Shown here piece after piece: positions 43,693 through 52,465 of a DNA stretch of 64,000 bases (its first letter is position 1; each line of letters begins with the position of its first letter). Below the pieces are notes generated by a model that saw only the letters and a program-made list of their open reading frames with translations, made no database searches and had not been told where the DNA came from. The DNA is from Massilia sp. CFBP 13721 (GTDB taxonomy: Bacteria > Pseudomonadota > Gammaproteobacteria > Burkholderiales > Burkholderiaceae_D). The DNA is taken from positions 241,368 through 305,367 of the forward strand of contig NZ_JACYUY010000004.1 in the NCBI RefSeq assembly GCF_014842025.1, in the 5' to 3' direction. The translations under genes were made by a program, and so were the position numbers.

Positions 43693-44279
43693 TGGACGCC
43701 CTGCAGCGGCGCGTAGCGCGCGCGGTAGCCGTCCAGCGTCACCGCCGGATCGGCGCCCTGATAGGTGACAACGATGCGGATGCGCAGCGCCTCGCTGTCG
43801 GCGCCCGCGCCGGCGGCGATGTCGCCCAGGCGGTCGGGCGTGATGGAGACGGTGGCCTTGTAGCCGGCCAGGTTCAGCGGGCGACCGAGGACGTCGACCA
43901 GTCCGGCCGTGCCGCCGTTGAAGGCAGCCGTGGCCGTGTTGGCGGCGCCGACGTAATCGTTGACGTTGTCGTAGGGCCGCGGCGACGGTGCTTCGTTGCC
44001 CCAGTTTTCCTTGATCGTGCAGTCGGCCGTCCTGGTGGCCTCGGCGGCGTTGGGCGAACCCGGATCGCAATAGGTGAATCCGGACTGGCGCACTTCTTCC
44101 AGCAGCGCCTCGGCGATCATCAGCGCCTGCTTGCGGCGCAGCGGATCGGCCGAGTTGGCGCTGGTGAAGCGCATGACTTGCAGGATGCCGGCCAGCGCGA
44201 TCCCGACGATCACCATGAAGATGATCAGTTCGACGATGGTGAGGCCGGCCTGGCGCGTGCGCACAGCCTTAATCCACAT
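43689..44279 (-). CDS. mshD: MSHA minor pilin MshD
   Basis: The 196-residue protein carries a prepilin signal QAG-LTIVELIIFMVIVGIAL with Glu at +5 and Leu at +1. An MshD-type body follows (RRKQALMIAEALLEEVRQSGFTYCDPGSP) with a cysteine pair in the head. It begins at ATG 44279 inside the last 11 nt of mshC. It is processed by the prepilin peptidase and is thought to be a minor pilin; no peptidase gene is in the window. Confidence 0.9.
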   Translation of the reverse strand: MWIKAVRTRQAGLTIVELIIFMVIVGIALAGILQVMRFTSANSADPLRRKQALMIAEALLEEVRQSGFTYCDPGSPNAAEATRTADCTIKENWGNEAPSPRPYDNVNDYVGAANTATAAFNGGTAGLVDVLGRPLNLAGYKATVSITPDRLGDIAAGAGADSEALRIRIVVTYQGADPAVTLDGYRARYAPLQGVQ

Positions 44280-44847
44280 AGCCGGACTCCGGATCGACGG
44301 CGATGACGGTGCTGATGCCGCCGCCCTGGATCGTGATCTTGCCGTCGAAGCCGCCTGTCGGCGTGGCGCGGCCGAGGCCATCGAAAGCGATGCCGCCGAT
44401 CGGGGTGGCGATGCCCGGCCGTCCCATGACGACGCCCTCCGGACGCGCTTCGCACATCCAGTTGGTGCTGCCGCAGGCGCTGCGGGTGGCGCTCGAAGCA
44501 CCCTTCACGCCGGCCGCGGCCGGCAGGCGCGCGTCGAGGCGCGCGCAGCCGGCGTCGGGGTCGAGGCAGACGGCGATGCGTTGCGTGGTGATGTGGACGT
44601 AGACGGGGTGGTTCTGGGCGATCGCCACCTTTTGCGCGTGGCGCAGCGTCGACCTGACCTGCTCGGTCCAGGCGGCGGTGTCGAAGGTGGAACTTTCCAT
44701 GAAGCGGCCGACGGCGACGGTGCCGAGGATGCCGATGAGGATGATGACGACGATGAGTTCCACCATGGTGAAGCCATGCTGGAAACTGCCGCGGCCGGCT
44801 GCGGGGTGCAATGAAGGACGCAAAGGTCGGAGTTGCGGGCCAGCCAC
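44269..44847 (-). CDS. mshC: MSHA minor pilin MshC
   Basis: The protein (192 residues from GTG 44847) has a prepilin helix QHG-FTMVELIVVIILIGILG and a GspH/MshC-like body (RSTLRHAQKVAIAQNHPVYVHIT). The first ATG in frame would lie inside the prepilin motif, so a GTG or TTG start is needed. GTG 44847 lacks a clear ribosome-binding site, and an in-frame stop lies just upstream; TTG 44823 is an alternative. It follows mshA by 26 nt. Confidence 0.86.
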   Translation of the reverse strand: MAGPQLRPLRPSLHPAAGRGSFQHGFTMVELIVVIILIGILGTVAVGRFMESSTFDTAAWTEQVRSTLRHAQKVAIAQNHPVYVHITTQRIAVCLDPDAGCARLDARLPAAAGVKGASSATRSACGSTNWMCEARPEGVVMGRPGIATPIGGIAFDGLGRATPTGGFDGKITIQGGGISTVIAVDPESGYVD

Positions 44848-44873
44848 GGACTTGTTATGCGCTGACTATGCGC

Positions 44874-45422
44874 TTACTCGCACTGGCTGACGGTCGGTGC
44901 CGCATTGGTTCCGCCGGCGCCCAGCGTAACCGTCGGCGCGCTGGTGCCGGTAGTGGCGCCTTTGTAGAGCACGTAACAATTGGCGGCTTTGGCGGTGCCG
45001 GCGAGGCTGGCTGGAACGATGGCGAACTCGCTGGCGCCCAGGGCCGGCTTGTTGGCGTCCTTGCTGGCGGCAGTCAGCACAACGTAGTCGGTCGCTGCCA
45101 GACCGGCGGCGGCGGCCACGGCATCCGCCTCGGCCTGGGTGGTCACGGCCGGGTAGCCCGACGTGGTGTTCATCGTCACCGAGGTGCCTTCGACGTTGAT
45201 GGTGGCCGAGCCGCCCGGGGTCACCAGGAATTTACCGTGCGTCATGGCCGAGGTCGCGGCGAGCGAGCCCTTGGCCGCGTTCAGGCTGGCCAGGCGGGCT
45301 TCGCCGCTCAGGCTGGCGAACTTCGGCAGCGCGGTCGCGGCCAGGATACCCAGGATGACAATCACGACGATCAATTCGATCAGGGTGAAACCGCCTTGCG
45401 ACGCTTTGATGCTTTTGTTCAT
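44874..45422 (-). CDS. mshA: MSHA major pilin MshA
   Basis: The 182-residue protein is a classic type IV pilin: leader MNKSIKASQGG, cleavage before Phe12, helix FTLIELIVVIVILGILAA with Glu at +5, then a Gly/Ala/Thr-rich head. Two C-terminal-half cysteines (AANCYVLYKG and SQCE) probably form the pilin disulphide loop. Its position between the pilin-like gene and mshC and its sequence make it the major subunit. Its ATG overlaps the preceding stop by one base, so it has no own leader here. This is unusual for a subunit needed in large amounts; an internal promoter may lie in the upstream gene. Confidence 0.92.
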   Translation of the reverse strand: MNKSIKASQGGFTLIELIVVIVILGILAATALPKFASLSGEARLASLNAAKGSLAATSAMTHGKFLVTPGGSATINVEGTSVTMNTTSGYPAVTTQAEADAVAAAAGLAATDYVVLTAASKDANKPALGASEFAIVPASLAGTAKAANCYVLYKGATTGTSAPTVTLGAGGTNAAPTVSQCE

Positions 45423-46018
45423 TACTTTTTCTCCGAAAAATAAGGACGCGGAAGGGACCCCGCACTGTTGTTAAAGGCAACCGCCTGCTCATTGACTTGT
45501 TCGACGACTTGATCGATGACCAGGCCAGTGGTGCCCCTGTTCTGTCCACTTGCATCGGCCGGACCGGGCACGCGAAGCAATTTTACCTTGAAGGTCATGA
45601 ACTTTTGTGTCCCAGTGGAAAAAGATTTCTCTGCGGCAGTCAAATAGACAATGGTTTTCGCGCTGCGGTCGAAGTACCAGTTTCCCCTTGGGAGCGCGTC
45701 TTTGTTGGGCGAATAGTATTCCCCGAGGTAGTTTTTAGGCTGTTGTTGCAACCATGTCATCGGATTTTGATGAGAAAGTTCTAACAAACCGGCTTCGCCC
45801 GTTGTCGAAATGATCCTGGCGGAGCGGACCGCGAGCGCCGTGCGCAGCGAACCGACCAGTTGCTTTGCCGCGACGCGCTCGCTTTCGCCCTGGTAGCTGA
45901 TGACGCTATTCAACAACAAACCGCTCAAAACGGCGCCCAGGATCGCGCCCAGCGCCAGCTCCAGCCGGGTCGCACCACCCTGCCGGCCGGCCGCCAGGCG
46001 GTCATTTAACTTCGCCAT
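45422..46018 (-). CDS. Atypical pilin-like protein at the mshF/mshB position
   Basis: The 198-residue protein starts MAKLNDRLAAGRQGGATRLE, then a hydrophobic helix (LALGAILGAVLSGLLLNSVI). If cleaved after the second Gly, Glu would be at +5, as in prepilins, but the usual Phe-Thr-Leu is replaced by Ala-Thr-Arg-Leu. The rest (RTALAVRSARIISTTGEAGLLELS, NYLGEYYSPNKDALPRGNWYFD) resembles MshB/MshF-type proteins. It lies between mshG and mshA, overlapping both by one base. Whether it is processed cannot be read from sequence. Confidence 0.83.
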   Translation of the reverse strand: MAKLNDRLAAGRQGGATRLELALGAILGAVLSGLLLNSVISYQGESERVAAKQLVGSLRTALAVRSARIISTTGEAGLLELSHQNPMTWLQQQPKNYLGEYYSPNKDALPRGNWYFDRSAKTIVYLTAAEKSFSTGTQKFMTFKVKLLRVPGPADASGQNRGTTGLVIDQVVEQVNEQAVAFNNSAGSLPRPYFSEKK

Positions 46019-47259
46019 CAGCGATGCAGGGCGGCCTTGCCCAGGTCCCAGATCGGCAGGAAGATACCGAGCGCCATCACCAGCACCATCACGCCGAGGA
46101 AGGTGATCAGGATCGGCTCGATCTGGGCCGACAGGGTTTTCAGTTCGTAGTCGACTTCGCGCTCGTACATCAGCGCGATCTCGTCCAGCAGGTCGTCGAG
46201 CGAGCCGGTTTCCTCGCCGACGGCGATCATCTGCAGCACGATCGGCGTGAACACGTTGGCCGCGGTCGAGGTGCGCAGGATGCTTTCGCCGCGCTCGACG
46301 CCGTCGCGCATCTGCTCGATGCGCGCCGCCAGGTAGGCGTTGTCGGCGGTCTGCGCGACCACGGTCAGGGCTTGCACCACCGGCACGCCGCTCCTCATCG
46401 ACATGGCGAAGCTGCGCGCGAAACGCGCCATCGTCCCCTTCAGCAGGATCTTGCCGGCGATCGGGAAACGCAGCTTGCGCCGGTCCCAGCTGTAGCGCCC
46501 GGCCGTGGTGCCGAGCCAGGAGCGAAACGCCACGATGGCGACCACCGCGCCGCCGGCCAGCAGCGTCCAGTAGTCGACCGTGAAACGCGAAGTCGCCATC
46601 AGGATGCGCGTCATCAGCGGCAGCGTCGCGTGAAAACTCTCGAACACCTTGGCGAATTGCGGGATCACGAACAGGTTGACGACCACCATGGCGACCGCCA
46701 TTGCGATCATCACGAAGGTCGGGTAGCGCAATGCGGTTTTCACGCGCTCGCGCATGTCGCGGTCGAATTCGAGGTGGTCGAACAGGCGCAGGAAGACTTC
46801 TTCCAGGCGGCCCGTCATTTCGCCCACGCGCACCATCGACAGGTAGAAATTCGAAAAGCACTGCGGGTGGCGGCGCATCGCCGCGGACAGTTCGCGCCCG
46901 GCATCGAGCGACTCGCGCAAGTCCTTGATCACGCGCGCAAAGGCGGGACTGGTGCTCGATTCCTGCAGGCCGGCCAGGCCGCGCATGATCGGCACGCCGG
47001 ATTTCAATAGCGTATGCATCTGGCGCGAGAACAGCTGCACGTCCATCGACGTGACTTTTTTCTCTCTCAGGCGCCGCCAGGTCTCGCCCACGCCCGCGCT
47101 GCCGGCGCCGGCGACGGCGCGCCGGGTGGCGACGATGTCGACCGGCGTCACGCCGGTGCCGAACAGCTGGTCGGCCACGGCGCCGGCGTCGGCGCCTTCC
47201 AGCACGCCCTGCATCAGTTCGCCGCGCGCGTTGCGGCCTTTGTAGGCAAAGAATGGCAT
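46018..47259 (-). CDS. mshG: MSHA inner-membrane platform protein MshG
   Basis: The 413-residue polytopic protein is a PilC/GspF-family platform with two T2SSF domains (first about 70-195, QLFSRQMHTLLKSGVPIMRGL; second about 275-400, ARFARSFAMSMRSGVPVVQAL) and three membrane helices. It works with the MshE ATPase to extrude pilin from the membrane. Start and stop overlap the neighbouring genes by one base (TGATG on both sides). Confidence 0.94.
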   Translation of the reverse strand: MPFFAYKGRNARGELMQGVLEGADAGAVADQLFGTGVTPVDIVATRRAVAGAGSAGVGETWRRLREKKVTSMDVQLFSRQMHTLLKSGVPIMRGLAGLQESSTSPAFARVIKDLRESLDAGRELSAAMRRHPQCFSNFYLSMVRVGEMTGRLEEVFLRLFDHLEFDRDMRERVKTALRYPTFVMIAMAVAMVVVNLFVIPQFAKVFESFHATLPLMTRILMATSRFTVDYWTLLAGGAVVAIVAFRSWLGTTAGRYSWDRRKLRFPIAGKILLKGTMARFARSFAMSMRSGVPVVQALTVVAQTADNAYLAARIEQMRDGVERGESILRTSTAANVFTPIVLQMIAVGEETGSLDDLLDEIALMYEREVDYELKTLSAQIEPILITFLGVMVLVMALGIFLPIWDLGKAALHR

Positions 47260-48962
47260 CAGTCGTCCATCTGGTTACTGATGCGCATGGCTTCGCCGAT
47301 CGTCGTGCGGCCCTGCACGGCCAGCTGCACGCCGTGGCGGCGCAGCGTTTCGCCGCCCATCTCGCCCTGCGCGACCTTCAGGAAGTGCGCCGGGTCCGGG
47401 TGGTTGGCGGCGTCGGTCACGGCGCGCGTCATTTCCAGCAGTTCGTAGACGCCGGTACGGCCGCGGTAGCCGGTGCCGTTGCAGTGCGAGCAGCCTTTAC
47501 CGTGGAAGAACTGGGCCTGCTCGACGAAATTGCCGAGTTCAGCGCGCAGCCAGGTCTGTTCCGGCGGCGTCGGCTGGTACACGGTCGAACAGCTTTCGCA
47601 GATCACGCGCACCAGGCGCTGGGCCAGCACGGCTTGCAGCGAGCCGCCCACCATGTAGCGCGGCACGCCCATGTCCATCAGGCGCAAGGGCGTGCTGGCG
47701 GCGTCGTTGGTGTGCAGGGTCGAGAGCACCAGGTGACCCGTCATTGCGGCGCGCAGGCCGATCTGCGCGGTTTCCTGGTCGCGCATCTCGCCCACCAGCA
47801 CGATGTCCGGGTCCTGGCGCAGCGCCGAGCGCAGCACGCGCGCGAACGACAGTTCGATCTTGTCGTTCACCTGCACCTGGTTGATGCCCTGCAGGCGGTA
47901 TTCGACCGGGTCCTCGACGGTGATCAGCTTCTTTTCCACCGAGTTCAGTTCGGCCAGCGCGCTGTACAGCGTGGTGGTCTTGCCGCTACCGGTGGGGCCG
48001 GTGACCAGCACCAGGCCGTTCGGGCGCCCGACGATGGCGCGGAAGCGTTCCAGCATCTTGCGCGGCATGCCGATCGATTCCAGGCGCAGCGTGTTGCCAG
48101 CCTGGTTCAGGAGTCGCATGACCACCGATTCGCCGAACTGGGTCGGCATGGTCGAGATACGCACGTCGATGCGCTGGTTCTTGACCTTCATGGCGAAGCG
48201 GCCATCCTGCGGCAAGCGCTTTTCCGAGATGTCGAGGTCGGCCATCAGCTTCAGGCGCAGGGCGAGCGGCGTGGCAATCTTGATGTCGGCCTCGGTCTGC
48301 AGGTGCAGCACGCCGTCGATGCGAAAGCGGATCTGCAGGCGCCCTTCCTGGGGCTCGATGTGGATGTCGGAAGCGCGCACCTGGGCCGCGTCGTCGAACA
48401 CCGACTGCAGCAGTTTCACCACCGGCGCTTCTTCCAGGCCCGGGTTCGCCGTCATGGCCCCGAAGTCGACGAAGGCGTCGCCGATGTCGGCTTCGACTTC
48501 TTTCGCGAAGTCGGTGATGTCGCCGGTGCGGCGGTAGATGCGGTCGATCGCGTGCAGCACCTCGGTCTCGTTGACCACGGCCAGTTCGACGTTTTTCTTG
48601 AGCAGGCGCGCGATCTCGTCGTAGGCGAACAGGTCGGTCGGATCGGAGACGCCGACCAGCAGCGCGTCGCGCCGTTCCTCCAGCACCAGCGCACGGAAGC
48701 GCCGCGCCGCCGTTTCCGGCAACAGGCGCACCAGGGCGTCGCTGATGTTGTAGAACTTGAGGTTGACGTAGGGGATGTTCAGCTGGCGCGCCAGCGCGCC
48801 CGAGATCTGCTCTTCGGTGACGAAGCCGTTCTCGACGAACACCCGCCCCAGTTTGCGGCCAGTACGCTTCTGGTCACTCAATGCCTGGTTCAGCTGTTCC
48901 TCGGACAACAGCTTTTGCTGCACCAGGATTTCCCCGAGCCTGACTTTTTCCGGCCTTGCCAT
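47259..48962 (-). CDS. mshE: MSHA extension ATPase MshE with MshEN motifs
   Basis: The 567-residue GspE/PilB-type ATPase has two tandem 24-residue MshEN-like motifs at the N-terminus (residues 8-31, RLGEILVQQKLLSEEQLNQA; and 37-60, KLGRVFVENGFVTEEQISGA). Walker A GPTGSGKT follows (322-329), then the Asp/His boxes and a tetracysteine zinc site (Cys455, 458, 491, 494). In Vibrio MshE such motifs bind c-di-GMP and control pilus extension. The ATG at 48962 has AAGGGG upstream; the frame upstream crosses a REP-like pair and is rejected. It is the first gene of the cluster. Confidence 0.95.
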   Translation of the reverse strand: MARPEKVRLGEILVQQKLLSEEQLNQALSDQKRTGRKLGRVFVENGFVTEEQISGALARQLNIPYVNLKFYNISDALVRLLPETAARRFRALVLEERRDALLVGVSDPTDLFAYDEIARLLKKNVELAVVNETEVLHAIDRIYRRTGDITDFAKEVEADIGDAFVDFGAMTANPGLEEAPVVKLLQSVFDDAAQVRASDIHIEPQEGRLQIRFRIDGVLHLQTEADIKIATPLALRLKLMADLDISEKRLPQDGRFAMKVKNQRIDVRISTMPTQFGESVVMRLLNQAGNTLRLESIGMPRKMLERFRAIVGRPNGLVLVTGPTGSGKTTTLYSALAELNSVEKKLITVEDPVEYRLQGINQVQVNDKIELSFARVLRSALRQDPDIVLVGEMRDQETAQIGLRAAMTGHLVLSTLHTNDAASTPLRLMDMGVPRYMVGGSLQAVLAQRLVRVICESCSTVYQPTPPEQTWLRAELGNFVEQAQFFHGKGCSHCNGTGYRGRTGVYELLEMTRAVTDAANHPDPAHFLKVAQGEMGGETLRRHGVQLAVQGRTTIGEAMRISNQMDD

Positions 48963-49110
48963 ACTACCCCTTCGCTTGCCTACAAAATGGGAAATCATTT
49001 TAAGGCAGAACGGGGGAATATTTACCACTGGAATTAGTTTTGTGGTGGAAACACCGCGCTCAGCAGTTGAGGCCGTGTAATATGCACAAGATTCGCCCGC
49101 AAAGATACCC

Positions 49111-49222
49111 GTAGGGTGGGCGGGTTTCCCGCCCACGCGGTGATACCTACCGTCTCCGCTTTCGTGCCGGATGATCTCGCTGCTAACTATCACCGCGTGG
49201 GCGGCGAAGCCGCCCACCCTAC
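49111..49222. repeat. REP-like inverted pair G
   Basis: Unit 1 (49111-49140) is GTAGGGTGGGC-GGGTTTCCC-GCCCACGCGG. Unit 2 (49193-49222) is its inverted partner with centre GGCGAAGCC. GTAGGG ends face outward. The pair lies between the divergent mshE and phosphatase genes. Confidence 0.88.
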
Positions 49223-49251
49223 GTCCCTCCAGAAACGTAACGGAGACGCAC

Positions 49252-49956
49252 ATGCACGACCAACCAAGCGCCCGACGCCGCATTTTCCTGATGCGCCACG
49301 GCAGCGTCACTTACTTCGACGCCGCCGGCCGCCCCGTCCTTCCCGAGCAAGTCCCCCTCAACGACACGGGCCGCGCCCAGGCCGATGCCGCCGGCAGCGC
49401 CTTTGCCGCCGCCGGCATCACCTTCGACCGCGTGATCGTCTCCGGCCTGCCGCGCACCGTGGAAACCGCCGCGCGCGTACTGGCCGTGACCGGGCAGGAC
49501 ATCGAACCCGAGACCTGGCCCGAGCTGCACGAAATCCGCGGCGGCCGCCTTTCCACGATTCCCGAAGCTGAATTGAAGCGCGCGTTCACCGGCGTCTTCG
49601 AAGGCCTGGTCGCACCCGAACAGCGCTTCCTCGGCGGCGAATCGGTGGGCGAGATGATGGACCGGGTACACCCGGCGCTCGAGCGCCTGCGCGCCGACCC
49701 GGGCTGGGACACGGCGCTGCTGGTGCTGCATGGCGGCGTCAACTGCGCGATCCTGTCGCTGGCGCTGACCGGCCAGCGCCTGTTCCTGGGCGGCCTGGCG
49801 CAGGAAGCCGGCTGCATCAATGCCCTCGACGTGGGAACGGACCGGCTCGACTGGGTGGTGCGTTTCGTCAACCACGTGCCGCCCTCCCCGCTGCAGCCCG
49901 ATGCGCGCACGACGACGATGGAACAGCTGTTCAATCAGTACCGTCGCAACAGTTAA
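49252..49956 (+). CDS. Histidine phosphatase family protein
   Basis: The 234-residue protein has the phosphoglycerate-mutase-like catalytic motif LMRHGSVTYFD (RHG), the VSGLPRTVETAARVLA segment (Arg-Thr), a Glu near ELHEIRGG, and the late VLHGGVNCAI His-Gly. These make up the phospho-histidine active site of the branch that includes SixA, CobC and sugar phosphatases; the substrate is unknown. The ATG at 49252 has CGGAG 7 nt upstream; the longer frame upstream crosses the repeat pair and is rejected. Confidence 0.9.
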   Translation: MHDQPSARRRIFLMRHGSVTYFDAAGRPVLPEQVPLNDTGRAQADAAGSAFAAAGITFDRVIVSGLPRTVETAARVLAVTGQDIEPETWPELHEIRGGRLSTIPEAELKRAFTGVFEGLVAPEQRFLGGESVGEMMDRVHPALERLRADPGWDTALLVLHGGVNCAILSLALTGQRLFLGGLAQEAGCINALDVGTDRLDWVVRFVNHVPPSPLQPDARTTTMEQLFNQYRRNS

Positions 49957-49972
49957 TGCCAGAAAAATAAAT

Positions 49973-49987
49973 AGTACGACCGTTCAC
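49973..49987. promoter_or_regulatory. Operator-like motif upstream of the APH/ACAD operon
   Basis: AGTACGACCGTTCAC differs at only 2 of 15 positions from AGCACGATCGTTCAC at 63792, and the core is partly palindromic (ACG-N2-CGT). It lies 58 nt before the kinase start and overlaps the expected -35 region of a TAGAAT (-10-like) at 49997-50002. TetR-family regulators of fatty-acid genes in Betaproteobacteria bind motifs of this general form; binding is inference. Confidence 0.45.
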
Positions 49988-50045
49988 TTCATCAGCTAGA
50001 ATCGACTTCAATCAGATTTGACAACAAACACAGGAGGAGACGCCA

Positions 50046-51104
50046 GTGTACGAAGAAATGATGGGAACCAAGCCGGTTTCCGAGCGCCAGAAATTCGATG
50101 TCGAGGCGCTGGCGGGCTGGCTGCGGGCGAACGTGCCGGACTTCCCGGCCGGCGCCCTGGAAGTCGAACAATTCAAGGGCGGGCAATCGAACCCGACTTT
50201 TAAATTACGCGCAGGCGACAGCCAATACGTCCTGCGCACCAAGCCCGGCCCCGCCGCCAAACTGCTGCCTTCCGCCCACGCCATCGACCGCGAATTCCGC
50301 GTGATGAACGCGCTGCATGGCGCCGGCTTCCCGGTACCGCGCCAGATCGCGCTGTGCACCGACGAAGCCATCATCGGCCGCGCCTTTTTCCTGATGGATT
50401 TCGTCGAAGGCCGCGTGCTGTGGGAACAGTCGCTGCCTGGCATGACGCCCGCCGAGCGCGGCGCCATCTACGACGAACTGAACCGCGTCATCGCGCAACT
50501 GCACACGATCGACTATGCCCCCATCGGCCTGCAGGATTACGGCAAGCCCGGCAATTATTTTGCGCGCCAGATCGAGCGCTGGACCAGGCAATACCAGGCC
50601 TCCGCGACCGAACCGATCGAGGCGATGGACCGCCTGATCGAGTGGCTCCCCAAGAACATTCCGCCCGGCGAAGACACGTCCATCGTGCATGGCGACTTCC
50701 GCCTCGACAACATCATCTTCCACCCGACCGAGCCACGCATCCTGGCCGTGCTCGACTGGGAGCTGTCGACCCTGGGCCATCCGCTGGCCGATTTTTCTTA
50801 CCACTGCATGAGCTGGTACATCCCGCCCGGCAAGTTCCGCGGCATCGGCGGCCTCGACCTGGCCGCGCTCGGCATCCCGGACCTGGAAACCTATGTCGCG
50901 CGCTACTGCGAACGCACCGGCAAGAGCGTGCGCATGGAAGATTTCAATTTTTATCTCGCCTATAACATGTTCCGGCTGGCCGGCATCATGCAAGGCATCA
51001 TGAAACGCTATGTCGACGGCACCGCCTCGAGCGCACAGGCGCTGGAAAACGGCAAGGCCGCCCGCCCGATGGCCGAGATGGCCTGGCAATTCGCGAACCG
51101 ATAA
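50046..51104 (+). CDS. APH-like phosphotransferase, ACAD10/11 N-terminal type
   Basis: The 352-residue protein has the aminoglycoside phosphotransferase/kinase fold: an ATP-site loop ([15 protein letters not shown]), [12 protein letters not shown] as catalytic loop and [15 protein letters not shown] as metal-binding motif. Sequence around [16 protein letters not shown] is typical of the subgroup paired with acyl-CoA dehydrogenases, as in eukaryotic ACAD10/11 and in LvaA of Pseudomonas. The latter phosphorylates 4-hydroxyacyl-CoA, so a similar role is plausible. GTG start with AGGAGG upstream. An acyl-CoA dehydrogenase gene follows after 10 nt. Confidence 0.9.
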   Translation: MYEEMMGTKPVSERQKFDVEALAGWLRANVPDFPAGALEVEQFKGGQSNPTFKLRAGDSQYVLRTKPGPAAKLLPSAHAIDREFRVMNALHGAGFPVPRQIALCTDEAIIGRAFFLMDFVEGRVLWEQSLPGMTPAERGAIYDELNRVIAQLHTIDYAPIGLQDYGKPGNYFARQIERWTRQYQASATEPIEAMDRLIEWLPKNIPPGEDTSIVHGDFRLDNIIFHPTEPRILAVLDWELSTLGHPLADFSYHCMSWYIPPGKFRGIGGLDLAALGIPDLETYVARYCERTGKSVRMEDFNFYLAYNMFRLAGIMQGIMKRYVDGTASSAQALENGKAARPMAEMAWQFANR

Positions 51105-51114
51105 AGGAAACCAC

Positions 51115-52332
<1,218 letters not shown>

Positions 52333-52465
52333 GTAAATACCATTACTTGTTGCTCACAATCTACAGATAGCGGGGAGCCGGACAGCCGGGCCTAGGCCCG
52401 GTCCGGGCACTCGCGTACCATGGCCGCTGGCGGCGCACCCGCGCCGCGCCGACCCTGGACCGCTT

